DNA from: Verrucomicrobiota bacterium
GTDB lineage: Bacteria > Verrucomicrobiota > Verrucomicrobiia > Chthoniobacterales > SZAS-18
Direction of reading: 5' to 3'
DNA length: 64,000 nucleotides
Assembly (NCBI GenBank): GCA_018240025.1
Contig: JAFEGM010000052.1
Location: forward strand, 62,001 to 126,000
Within the stretch, counting starts at the first letter, position 1; each line of letters opens with the position of its first letter. The notes below the pieces were generated by a model. It did not search any database. It was not told the DNA's origin and saw nothing but the letters and a program-made list of their open reading frames with translations. The translations under genes were made by a program, and so were the position numbers. This document shows, in pieces, positions 34,406 through 43,224 of this stretch.

Positions 34406-34722
34406 TCCGCACTCTCCGAGTGCGGCCGCGTCGCGAAGGCGGAGACGGGTGACCGGGCGGGAGACGGGAGGCCGTGGCGAAGACCGAAGACCGAAGACCG
34501 AAGACCGAAGACCGAAGACCGAGGACCGGCTCCAAGTGGTCAACCCTCCTCCCTCTCCCCCTTTCTCTTCCTTCGCGCCTTCGCCCCCTTCGTGGCTTCG
34601 CGTGAACCTCTTCCTTCGCGCCTTCGCCCCCTTCATGGCTTCGCGTGAACCTCTGCCTCCGCGCCGCCCGGCACTTGTCTCTTGGCGCGGCGCAGGTACT
34701 GACTGCGACGCGTTCGCCTCCC
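34406..34722. repeat. REP-like palindrome, GAAGACC heptamer array and duplicated CTTCGCG segment
   Basis: The gap holds three repeats. CCGCACTCTCCGAGTGCGG lies at 34407-34425. A GAAGACC heptamer array spans about 34479-34529. A duplicated roughly 45-bp segment of CTTCGCG-type octamers lies at about 34569-34610 and 34615-34655. The rest up to the permease start shows no gene. Confidence 0.75.
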
Positions 34723-35724
34723 ATGCTCGGTTTCCTCGTTCGACGGCTCCTGGCTCTGCTCTTCGTCCTTTGGGCGGCGTTCACGCTGACGTTTTTTCTC
34801 ATCCGAGTGAAGCCGGGCGGCCCGTTCGATCGTGAGCGCAAGCTGCCGGCCTCGATCGAGAAGGAACTGCTGAAGCGCTACAAGCTCGACGGCACCGAGG
34901 GTCGGGCGTGGGGCACGCAGTTCGCCGCCGGACTCGGACTGAGCGAGGGGCTGCGGATCTTCGCGGGCAATGCGGGTTCGCTCGGGCAGCAGTATTTCTC
35001 CTACCTCGGCGACGTCCTCCGCGGCGATCTGAGGCTTTCCATGAAGTATCGCGATCGCACCGTGAACGAGATCCTCGGGCAGACGCTGCCGATCTCCATG
35101 CTGCTCGGCGTGCCCGCCTTTCTGCTCGCTTCGGGCGCGGGCATCTGGATCGGCTGCTACGCGGCCGCGCGACGCGACCGGCCCGCCGATCGTCTCTCCA
35201 TGCTGGCCGCGCTGGCGGCCATCTCCACGCCCACTTTCGTGACCGGTCCGCTCGCCGTGCTGTGCTTCGCCCTGCTCCTGCCGATCTTCCCGGTGGGCGG
35301 GCTCGACGGTCCGTTCAGCCTGCTCCTGCCGGTGCTGGTGCTGTCTGCGCCTTACGTCGCCTACATCGCCCGCCTGATGCGGACCTCGATGCTGGAGACG
35401 CTGAATCAGGACTTCATCCGCACCGCCCGGGCCAAGGGATTGCCCGAGAGCGAGGTCATCTACAAGCATGCGTTGAAGGTCGCGATCCTGCCGGTCATCT
35501 CCTTCCTCGGCCCGCTCGCCGCCAACCTGCTGACCGGCTCCATCGTGGTCGAGTCCGTCTTCAACATTCCCGGCATGGGCGGATTCTTCGTCAATTCCAT
35601 CCTCAACTCCGACAGTTTCCTCCTCTGCGGCGTGGTCCTCATCTACTGCGCGCTGCTCGGGCTCATGAACCTGCTGGTCGATGTCGCCTACACGCTGCTC
35701 GACCGCCGGATCAAGCTCGCCTGA
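34723..35724 (+). CDS. Oligopeptide/dipeptide-type ABC transporter permease (OppB/DppB-like)
   Basis: 333 residues from ATG 34723. The start LGFLVRRLLALLFVLWAAFT is typical of DppB. The EAA loop is visible around DFIRTARAKGLPESEVIYKH (about 231-250), and NIPGMGGFFVNSI follows. Six transmembrane helices are expected. It pairs with the OppC-like gene 40 bp downstream. No solute-binding protein or ATPase gene is adjacent, so the transporter must be completed elsewhere. Confidence 0.88.
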   Translation: MLGFLVRRLLALLFVLWAAFTLTFFLIRVKPGGPFDRERKLPASIEKELLKRYKLDGTEGRAWGTQFAAGLGLSEGLRIFAGNAGSLGQQYFSYLGDVLRGDLRLSMKYRDRTVNEILGQTLPISMLLGVPAFLLASGAGIWIGCYAAARRDRPADRLSMLAALAAISTPTFVTGPLAVLCFALLLPIFPVGGLDGPFSLLLPVLVLSAPYVAYIARLMRTSMLETLNQDFIRTARAKGLPESEVIYKHALKVAILPVISFLGPLAANLLTGSIVVESVFNIPGMGGFFVNSILNSDSFLLCGVVLIYCALLGLMNLLVDVAYTLLDRRIKLA

Positions 35725-35764
35725 AGCGCACGCTTCGCCCGGTCCGAATTTCGAGTCTCCCCGC

Positions 35765-36661
35765 ATGCGCCTGTCCCTCACCGCCCGCATCTCCCTCGGC
35801 TACCTCGTCCTGGTGGCCCTGGCGGCGGTGCTCGTACCGGCGTTGCTGCCGGAAAGCTACGGGCGGCCGAGCGCGGCGCAGTTCCTGCCGCCGCTGACCG
35901 ACGGCCACCTGCTGGGGACCGACCTCAACGGGCGCGATCTGCTCCACCGCGTCTTCACCGGCGCACGCATCTCGCTGCTCGTGGGTCTGGCGGGGGCCAT
36001 CGTGGCGCTCTTCGTCGGCACGACCGTCGGAGTGCTCGCGGGCTATCTCGGCGGCCGGGTAGACAGTCTGCTCATGCGCGGAGTCGACACGTTCTACGCG
36101 GTGCCGCGGCTGATCTTCATTCTGCTCTTCACCTATGCGGTCGAGTCCCCGCTGCGGCTGTGGATGTTCGTGCACCTGACCGGCACGTGGCTGGAGCCGC
36201 TGGTCGAGTATTCGAAGATCGTCATCCTCATCTGTACGCTCGGCCTGATCGAATGGCTGACCATGGCGCGCATCGTCCGCGGTCAGGTGCTGGCGCTGAA
36301 GGAGCAGCAGTTCGTGGTCGCGGCCCGCGCGCTGGGACAGACGCGCTGGCGCATCGTCTGGCGGCATCTGCTGCCGAATCTGGCCGGGATCATCGTGGTT
36401 TACCTCACCCTGACCATCCCGGCCGTGATGCTGGACGAGTCGTTCCTCTCCTTCCTCGGCCTGGGGGTCGATGCCTCGCAAGCCAGCTGGGGCACGCTGC
36501 TGTCCGATGCCGCCAGCGTCATCAATCCGCTCAACAGCCGCTGGTGGCTGCTCGTCTTCCCGGCGCTCTTGATGAGTTCCACGCTGCTGGCCTTCAACTT
36601 CCTCGGTGACGGCCTGCGCGACGCCTTCGATCCCCGCGGCGCGGCGGGCGAGCGCCGCTGA
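35765..36661 (+). CDS. Oligopeptide/dipeptide-type ABC transporter permease (OppC/DppC-like)
   Basis: 298 residues. The family hallmark HLLGTDLNGRDLLHRVFTGA (about 51-70) leads into the membrane domain. The EAA loop is QQFVVAARALGQTRWRIVWR, and LDESFLSFLGLGV follows. It forms the second half of a permease dimer with the upstream gene. The gene ends 135 bp before the ADOP permease. Confidence 0.88.
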   Translation: MRLSLTARISLGYLVLVALAAVLVPALLPESYGRPSAAQFLPPLTDGHLLGTDLNGRDLLHRVFTGARISLLVGLAGAIVALFVGTTVGVLAGYLGGRVDSLLMRGVDTFYAVPRLIFILLFTYAVESPLRLWMFVHLTGTWLEPLVEYSKIVILICTLGLIEWLTMARIVRGQVLALKEQQFVVAARALGQTRWRIVWRHLLPNLAGIIVVYLTLTIPAVMLDESFLSFLGLGVDASQASWGTLLSDAASVINPLNSRWWLLVFPALLMSSTLLAFNFLGDGLRDAFDPRGAAGERR

Positions 36662-36796
36662 TCCTGCCGCCGCCGTTCCACCACTGGGAAAACGCCATCC
36701 CAGTTTCGTCGCGCGCTGGTTCCGGGCGGCCCCGACCCCAGAGAGCAAGATCGGCTGGCACGAGGTTTGCGCCTGCGCGCGGCACCCCGACTCGCC

Positions 36797-39247
36797 ATGC
36801 TCTCCGACTTTCGCTTCGCTCTCCGCCAGTTGGCCAAGAACCCCAGCTTCGCCGCGGTGGCCATCTTCGCCCTCGCCCTCGGCATCGGCGGCAACACGGC
36901 CATCTTCTCGGTCGTCAATGCGGTGCTGCTCAAGCCGCTGCCCTTTGTCGAGCCCGAGCGCATCGTTGCGGTGGGATCGGTCAACCTGCGCAGCGGCAGC
37001 GGACAGGGGGTCGATTCGGTCTCGTACCCGGACTACTTCGATTTCCGCAGCCAGGCGCGCTCCTTCAGCGCTTTGGCCTGCTACTACGAATCGGGCTTCG
37101 CGGTCGCCAATGCGAGCGGGGCGGAAGGCGCGCGCGGTCTGGTCACGACGGCCGATCTCTTTCCCGCCACCGGCGTGAAGCCGCTGCTGGGACGCCTCTT
37201 CACCCGCGAAGACGAGGTTGCAGGCGGCGGGCCGGGCGGACTGAAGGTCGTGCTCGGCCATGCGTACTGGCAGCGGCAGTTCGGCGGGCGCGAAGACGCG
37301 CTCGGGCGGCAGCTGACCATCGACGGTCGCGTCTACACGGTCGTCGGCGTGCTACCGGCCTTGTATCAGTTTCCCATCCAAACGCAGGCCATCGATTTCT
37401 ATGTCACGACCTCGGTCGACGCGACGCCGCCCGACGTCGGACAGCCGCAGACCGCCCAGCGCGGCAGTCACCGTCTGCGGGCGGTCGGACGGCTCGCGCC
37501 GGGCGCCACGGTCGAGCAGGCGGCGGCCGAACTCCGCAGCATCGCGGCCGCGCTCATGAAGCAGTATCCGGAGACGAACACGAATTTCAGCGCCACCGCT
37601 ATTCCGCTGCGTGAGGAGCTGATCGGCGACGTGCGACTCGCGCTTTGGGTGCTCTGCGGCGCGGTCGGCTGCGTGCTGCTCATCGCCTGCGTCAATGTGG
37701 CCAATCTCCTGCTCGCCCGCGCCTCGGCTCGCGGGCGCGAGATCGCCGTGCGCACGGCGCTCGGGGCGAGCCAGGGGCGCATCGTGCGGCAGTTGTTGAC
37801 CGAAAGCGTCGTGCTGGCGGCCTGCGGAGGCGTGCTCGGGCTGCTCCTCGCGTACTTTGGCGCGCGGGCCCTGGTCGCGGTCGTGCCGCAGAGCATTCCG
37901 CTGGCGACCGACCTCTCGCTGGATGTGACGGTGCTCGCCTTCACGCTCGGCATCGCACTCGCCACCGGCATCTTTTTCGGCCTCGTGCCGGCGCTGCAGG
38001 CGGCGCGCTCCGGCCAGGCGCTCGCGCTCAAGACCGGCGCGCGCGGCAATACGTCGGGCGGGCATCGGCTGCGCAACGCGCTCGTGGTCGTGGAGATCGC
38101 GCTGGCGCTGGTGCTGCTGGTCGGCGCGGGCCTGCTCCTGCGCAGCTTTTCGCATCTCGGCAAGGTCGATCCCGGTTTCCGCTACGACCGCCTGCTGACC
38201 GCGCGCATCGGCATCTCGGACACCGCCTATCCGAAGCCGGAGAACGTGGTGCAGTTCTTCGACCGCTTGCTGGAGCGAGTGCGGGCCATCCCCGGCGTGC
38301 GCTCGGCCAGCACGATCGTCCCGCTGCCGCTCTCCGGGAGCAACATGACCACCTCGGTCGACATCGAAGAACGCTCGCTGCCCGAGGGCCAGCAGGCGAC
38401 CGCGCCCGTGCGGCTGGCCAGCGCCGGCTACTTCGACACGCTGGGCATTCCGATCGTGCGCGGCCGGGTCTTCGATGCGAACGACACGCTCAAGACGAAA
38501 CTCGTGGTGGTGGTGAACGAGAAATTTGCGCAACAGCACTACCCGGGTCAGGACCCGATCGGCAAACGCATCAAGCCCGGCTGGAGCATCGAAGAAACGA
38601 CGCCGTGGCGCGAGATCGTCGGGGTGGTCGGCAACACCCGGCATCGCAACCTCTACGCGGACTACACGCCGGAGATGTATCTGCCGGCCGCCCAGGTGCC
38701 GCTCGAAACCGCGCTGCTGGTGGTGAAATCGGAGACGTCGAACCCGCTCGGACTCGTCTCCGCCGTGCGGGCCGCGGTGGCCGAGATCGATCGGGGCGTG
38801 CCGGTCAACAACGTGCGCACCTTTGACGAATACCTTTCCCGTTCGCTGGCCCGCCCGCGTTTCAACGCGCTGCTGCTGGGCGTCTTCGCGGCCGTGGCCC
38901 TCCTGCTGACCGCTGTGGGCGTGTATGGCGTGATGGCCTATTCCGTCTCGCAGCGCACCGGCGAGATCGGCGTGCGCATGGCCCTCGGCGCCGAGCAGGG
39001 CAGCATCTTCCGCCTCATCGTCGGCGAAGCCATGACCCTCGTCGCGCTCAGCATTGGCCTCGGCCTGGCCGGGGCCTTCGCCCTGACTCGTCTGCTCGCC
39101 TCCCTCCTGCATGGCGTCAGCGCCTGGGATCCGCTGACCTTCTCCGTGATCTCCCTCGTCATCGCCGCCGTCGCCTTCCTCGCCTGCTGGCTCCCCGCCC
39201 GCCGCGCCGCCCGCGTGAACCCGATCGAAGCGCTGCGGGCGGAGTGA
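36797..39247 (+). CDS. ADOP-type ABC transporter permease (MacB/FtsX-like)
   Basis: 816 residues. It opens MLSDFRFALRQLAKNPSFAA, characteristic of the Acidobacterial duplicated orphan permease family (TIGR03434, from memory). Two MacB periplasmic-core/FtsX units are seen: the first with QGRIVRQLLTESVVLAACGG after ALGAS, the second ending in PARRAARVNPIEALRAE. These proteins lack an ATPase domain and work with MacB-like ATPases or as mechanotransmitters. No partner ATPase is adjacent. Confidence 0.88.
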   Translation: MLSDFRFALRQLAKNPSFAAVAIFALALGIGGNTAIFSVVNAVLLKPLPFVEPERIVAVGSVNLRSGSGQGVDSVSYPDYFDFRSQARSFSALACYYESGFAVANASGAEGARGLVTTADLFPATGVKPLLGRLFTREDEVAGGGPGGLKVVLGHAYWQRQFGGREDALGRQLTIDGRVYTVVGVLPALYQFPIQTQAIDFYVTTSVDATPPDVGQPQTAQRGSHRLRAVGRLAPGATVEQAAAELRSIAAALMKQYPETNTNFSATAIPLREELIGDVRLALWVLCGAVGCVLLIACVNVANLLLARASARGREIAVRTALGASQGRIVRQLLTESVVLAACGGVLGLLLAYFGARALVAVVPQSIPLATDLSLDVTVLAFTLGIALATGIFFGLVPALQAARSGQALALKTGARGNTSGGHRLRNALVVVEIALALVLLVGAGLLLRSFSHLGKVDPGFRYDRLLTARIGISDTAYPKPENVVQFFDRLLERVRAIPGVRSASTIVPLPLSGSNMTTSVDIEERSLPEGQQATAPVRLASAGYFDTLGIPIVRGRVFDANDTLKTKLVVVVNEKFAQQHYPGQDPIGKRIKPGWSIEETTPWREIVGVVGNTRHRNLYADYTPEMYLPAAQVPLETALLVVKSETSNPLGLVSAVRAAVAEIDRGVPVNNVRTFDEYLSRSLARPRFNALLLGVFAAVALLLTAVGVYGVMAYSVSQRTGEIGVRMALGAEQGSIFRLIVGEAMTLVALSIGLGLAGAFALTRLLASLLHGVSAWDPLTFSVISLVIAAVAFLACWLPARRAARVNPIEALRAE

Positions 39248-39261
39248 GGGGAAGGGGGAAG

Positions 39262-39373
39262 GGTGAAGGATGAAGGATGAAGGATGAAGGATGAAGGATG
39301 AAGGATGAAGGATGAAGGATGAAGGATGAAGGATGAAGGATGAAGGATGAAGGATGAAGGATGAAGGATGAAG
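39262..39373. repeat. GATGAAG heptamer tandem array
   Basis: About 15 nearly perfect copies of GATGAAG run directly after the ADOP permease. It is the purest of the 7-bp-period arrays in this window. Confidence 0.9.
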
Positions 39374-39384
39374 GGCATCCCGCT

Positions 39385-39568
39385 CCTCCGCTCTCGGCTC
39401 CTCGGCCCTCCGCTCCTCCGCTCCTCCGCTCCTCCGCTCCTCGGCTCCTCCGCTCCTCGGCTCCTCCGCTCCTCCGCTCCTCCGCTCCTCGGCTCCTCCG
39501 CTCCTCCGCTCCTCCGCTCCTCCGCTCCTCCGCTCCTCCGCGGGGCTGGCCGCACTCGGAGAGTGCGG
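39385..39568. repeat. CTCCTCCG octamer array ending in the REP-like palindrome
   Basis: Roughly 18 copies of an 8-bp unit, CTCCTCCG or CTCCTCGG, span about 39385-39545. CCGCACTCGGAGAGTGCGG follows at 39550-39568. The rest of the gap to the sigma gene (39569-39750) shows no gene. Confidence 0.85.
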
Positions 39569-39750
39569 ACTACGGCTCCCCTCCAACACGAAGTGGGGCC
39601 GGAAATCCGCGAATCCGCGAGGGGAGAGAAGACGAATAGGGTCGCATGATCCGAGACTGGCATGACTCCCTCGGCGCTGGTGGTGGCTGCGATAGCGAGG
39701 CCGCGCTTGCCGCTTCCCTGTCGCCCGCGGGCGGGGTATCAGAACGCGTG

Positions 39751-40329
39751 ATGACCCAGGACGACGAGCGGCCTCCCGACGTGACGCGTCTGTTGGTGGC
39801 TTGGCGCGATTCGAAGGGCGACCGGGCCGCCTACGACGATCTCGTGCGGGCGCTTTATCCGGAGCTGCGTCGGCTCGCGCACCAGGTGCAGAGTCGCGAC
39901 ACGGGCGCCTCCTATCAGCCCACCGAGTTGCTGCACGAGGCGTACGTGCGGCTCATCGACCAGTCGCAGGTGGCCTGGCGCGACCGGAAGCACTTTCTGG
40001 CGGTGGCGGCGCGGCAGATGCGCCGGCTGCTGATCGAGGACTGGCGGCATCGCACGGCGCACAAACGCGGCGGGGGGCTGGTCATCTCGGTGGCCGATGC
40101 GGACGAGCATCGGGCGGCCGAGACCTTCGACGCCGGGGCGATCGCGGCCGCGCTGGAGCGGCTGGAGCAGGTGAGTCCGCGCTCGGCGGCCGTGGTGGAG
40201 CTGCGCTTCTTGGCCGGGATGGACGTGAACGAGACGGCCGACGCGCTCGACATTTCCCCGGCCACGGTGAAGCGTGAATGGAGCTACGCCCGCGCCTGGC
40301 TGCTGCGGGAGATGCAGCGAGAGGGGTGA
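39751..40329 (+). CDS. ECF-type RNA polymerase sigma factor
   Basis: 192 residues from ATG 39751. An upstream in-frame ATG at 39646 is possible but the added residues look non-conserved. Region 2 includes ELLHEAYVRLID and DRKHFLAVAARQMRRLLIED. Region 4 is VVELRFLAGMDVNETADALD followed by ISPATVKREWSYARAWL. This is the type usually paired with Ser/Thr kinases (TIGR02999-like, from memory). The kinase gene starts about 108 bp downstream on the same strand. No anti-sigma gene is present. Confidence 0.85.
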   Translation: MTQDDERPPDVTRLLVAWRDSKGDRAAYDDLVRALYPELRRLAHQVQSRDTGASYQPTELLHEAYVRLIDQSQVAWRDRKHFLAVAARQMRRLLIEDWRHRTAHKRGGGLVISVADADEHRAAETFDAGAIAAALERLEQVSPRSAAVVELRFLAGMDVNETADALDISPATVKREWSYARAWLLREMQREG

Positions 40330-40437
40330 GGGGTGCGGAAATTCGGGAATAGCGCCGCAGTGGCGGCATCCCATGGTCGACAAACTGCCGATTCCACTTG
40401 CGCCGGCCTGCCGCGTGCGAGTGTGCCGGACTCCCGC

Positions 40438-43119
40438 ATGGATCGCTCCCTGGACGATTCGACCCGCGCCTGGTTCGACCGCCTCGATGCCCTGCCCGCG
40501 CACGAGCGGCCGGCGGCGCTTGCCCTGATCCCGGACCCGACCACCCGGGCCGAGGTCGAGTCGCTGCTGCAGGCGCTGGACGGCCGCGACGGCTTTCTCG
40601 AATCCCCGCTCATGGCAGCCGCTCCGGCCGTCACCGGCACGACCTTGGCCGAAGGCCGACGCATCGGGCCGTGGCGCGTGCTGCGCCTGCTGGGCGAGGG
40701 GGGCATGGGTGCGGTCTGGCTGGGCGAGCGGGCGGACGGTCGGTTCGAGCGCCAGGTCGCGCTGAAGTTCCTCCGCGGCACCGTTTTCTCCGGGCTGGCG
40801 GCCGAGCGCTTCCGCGAGGAGGTCAGCATTCTCGGCGCGCTGGACCATCCCGGCATCGCCCGCCTCCTCGATGCCGGCAGCACCGAGGACGGCAGCGCGT
40901 ATCTCGTGACCGAGTTCGTCGACGGCGAGACGCTCGACGTCTGGCGGCAACGCGTGCGCCCGCCGCTGCGCGAGCGACTGCGCGTCTTCGCCGAACTCTG
41001 CGCCGCGGTCAGCTTTGCCCACCGCGCGCTGGTCGTGCATCGCGACCTCAAGCCGGGCAATGTGCTGATCGCGCGGGACGGCGCCGCCAAGCTGCTCGAC
41101 TTCGGGCTGGCGCGCCTGCTCTCGCCCGGCGGGGGAGCGGCGCGCGATCTCTCGCTGCTGCGGGCCTTCACCCCGGCCTACGCCAGCCCGGAACAGATCG
41201 AGGGGCAGCCGGTTTCGACCGCGACCGATGTCTTCTCGCTCGGCGTGCTGCTCTACGAACTGTGCGCCGACCGGCACCCCTTCCGGCGCGAGTGCGATGA
41301 AGTCGCCACGCTGGCGGCCGTGCTGCGCGAGGAGCCGGCGCTGCCCTCTCGGGTGACGGGAAATGCAGCCTTGCGCGGCGATCTCGACACCATCGTGCTG
41401 CGCGCGCTGGAGAAGACGCCGACGCGCCGCTACGCCGATGCCCGCGAACTCGGCGAGGACATTGCCCGGCATCTGGAGAATCGGCCGATCCGTGCGCGTC
41501 CCGCCTCCCTGGGCTACCGGGCCGGCAAGTGGATCCGCCGCCAGCCGATCGTGGCGGGCGCCGCGGCCGCCGTCCTGCTGGCCGTGGCGGGCGGACTGAC
41601 CCTTTCACAGCTGCAGCGCACGCGAGCCCTGCGAGGCGAGGCCGAGGCCGTGCGCCAACGCGACCTGGCCCGCGACATGGCGCTCGTGATGGTCGACGAG
41701 CTCGGCGCCAATCTCGCCCGTATGACCGGCCCCACCGAGGCGCGGGTACGGCTGCTGGAGAAGGCCGCCGAGGCGCTCGCGCTGGCCGCGCCGAGCCAGG
41801 CCGAGCGGGCGCGTGCCGAATGGCAGCTTGCCCGGGCCTACCGCGGACTCGGGCGGCTGGACGAGGCGCTGCGGCACGCCCAGGCCGGCCGGTCCACGCC
41901 GGGCGCCGCGCCGCTCGTGGCCGCCTCGCTGGCCAGTCTCGAGGGCGAAGTGCTGGCAGCCCGCTTTCGCCGCGCCGCGGCGGTCGAGGCTTTCCGCGCG
42001 GCCGAACGGGCGCTGGACGGTGTCGCTGCCGGGCAAATGCGGGATCTGCCCGAGGCCCAGGCCTGGCTCAACGTGCGCGCGAACGTCGCCCTGCTGACGG
42101 CCAATGCCGGCAAATTCGCCGAGGCCGGCAAGCTCTACGCCGAGGCCCTGGCGCCGGCGCGCGAGTGGTTGGCCCGCTGGCCGAAGGACGCCGAATTGCT
42201 GCGCCTCGCAGGCAAGGCCGCGGCGGGATTGAGCAACGTCGCGCTGAGCGAGAATCGGCGCGAGGTCGCCCGGGCGACGAAAGAGGAAGCCCTGCGCTGG
42301 CTGCGCCAGGCGGTCGAGCTGGCGCCGAACGATCCGGGCGTGCGCCAGACCTTTGCCAACGTCCTGGGCTTTCTGGCGGTGCGCGACTTTGCCAGCCCGA
42401 ACGACCGCGCCGGAGCGCTGGCCGCTCTGCGCGAGGCGCGCGACGAGAAGCGCCGGTTGCTGCAGGCGGATCCGTCCAATGTGGTCTTCGCCTTCGAGTT
42501 CCTCGGCACCTGCGGCGATCTCGGGGCGCAGGAACGCCAGGTCGGCGAGGCGGCGGCGGGCCGGGCCACCCTGGAAGAGGCGATCGCGGTGGTGCGGCGT
42601 TTCGCCGCTGCCGGCGTGAGCGAGCAGCGGCTGGCTTCCGCGGCGGCCGGCTGCCTGACGTCGCTCGCATTCTGGCACATCGGCGCGGGCGAGACCGCCC
42701 CCGCCATCGCCGCCGTGCAGGAGGCGGTGCCGATCCTGGAGGAGTCGCTGCGGCGCGACTACAGCAACAGCGTGGCCCGGGGTCTGCTGGCCGATGCGCT
42801 CTCGCTGCTGGGCGAGTTGCAGGGCGGTACGGAGCAATACCGGGCGGCCGAAGAGAGCTATTGGAAAGCGCTCTGGTGGCGGCGCAACGAAGTCCGGGAA
42901 AGCGGCTTGCCGGCGCATTCCGCCTGGCTCGCGCAGACCCTCCTCGGCTACGGCGAAATGCTGGCCAAGGCCGGCCGGCGGGAGGAGAGCGCCGGCGTCT
43001 GGCGCGAGGCGCTGGCGCTGCTCGAGGGTCTGCACGCGAGGGGCCTGCTGCCGGAGGATTCGGAGCCGTGGACGAAGGAGCGGCCGAAACTGCTGGAGTA
43101 TCTGAAGACCTCGTCCTGA
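40438..43119 (+). CDS. Ser/Thr protein kinase with membrane anchor and C-terminal TPR-like region
   Basis: 893 residues from ATG 40438. The kinase domain spans about 75-345: GEGGMGAVW glycine loop, VALKFL lysine, HRDLKPGNVL catalytic loop (from 201), DFGLA and the APE-like ASPEQIEG. One transmembrane segment lies at about 371-392 (IVAGAAAAVLLAVAGGLTLS). The rest is helical and tetratricopeptide-like, probably extracytoplasmic. It follows an ECF sigma gene, an arrangement common in Planctomycetes, Acidobacteria and Verrucomicrobia. I infer it controls the sigma factor by phosphorylation. Confidence 0.88.
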   Translation: MDRSLDDSTRAWFDRLDALPAHERPAALALIPDPTTRAEVESLLQALDGRDGFLESPLMAAAPAVTGTTLAEGRRIGPWRVLRLLGEGGMGAVWLGERADGRFERQVALKFLRGTVFSGLAAERFREEVSILGALDHPGIARLLDAGSTEDGSAYLVTEFVDGETLDVWRQRVRPPLRERLRVFAELCAAVSFAHRALVVHRDLKPGNVLIARDGAAKLLDFGLARLLSPGGGAARDLSLLRAFTPAYASPEQIEGQPVSTATDVFSLGVLLYELCADRHPFRRECDEVATLAAVLREEPALPSRVTGNAALRGDLDTIVLRALEKTPTRRYADARELGEDIARHLENRPIRARPASLGYRAGKWIRRQPIVAGAAAAVLLAVAGGLTLSQLQRTRALRGEAEAVRQRDLARDMALVMVDELGANLARMTGPTEARVRLLEKAAEALALAAPSQAERARAEWQLARAYRGLGRLDEALRHAQAGRSTPGAAPLVAASLASLEGEVLAARFRRAAAVEAFRAAERALDGVAAGQMRDLPEAQAWLNVRANVALLTANAGKFAEAGKLYAEALAPAREWLARWPKDAELLRLAGKAAAGLSNVALSENRREVARATKEEALRWLRQAVELAPNDPGVRQTFANVLGFLAVRDFASPNDRAGALAALREARDEKRRLLQADPSNVVFAFEFLGTCGDLGAQERQVGEAAAGRATLEEAIAVVRRFAAAGVSEQRLASAAAGCLTSLAFWHIGAGETAPAIAAVQEAVPILEESLRRDYSNSVARGLLADALSLLGELQGGTEQYRAAEESYWKALWWRRNEVRESGLPAHSAWLAQTLLGYGEMLAKAGRREESAGVWREALALLEGLHARGLLPEDSEPWTKERPKLLEYLKTSS

Positions 43120-43224
43120 CCGCGGCGAAGTGCGCGGCATCCCTCCGATGTGGGGCCGCGCGATTTCCTGGCGCATTCCTTGTCACCCGGATTGGATGCG
43201 ATAAACAGCAACATCCACGGCCGC

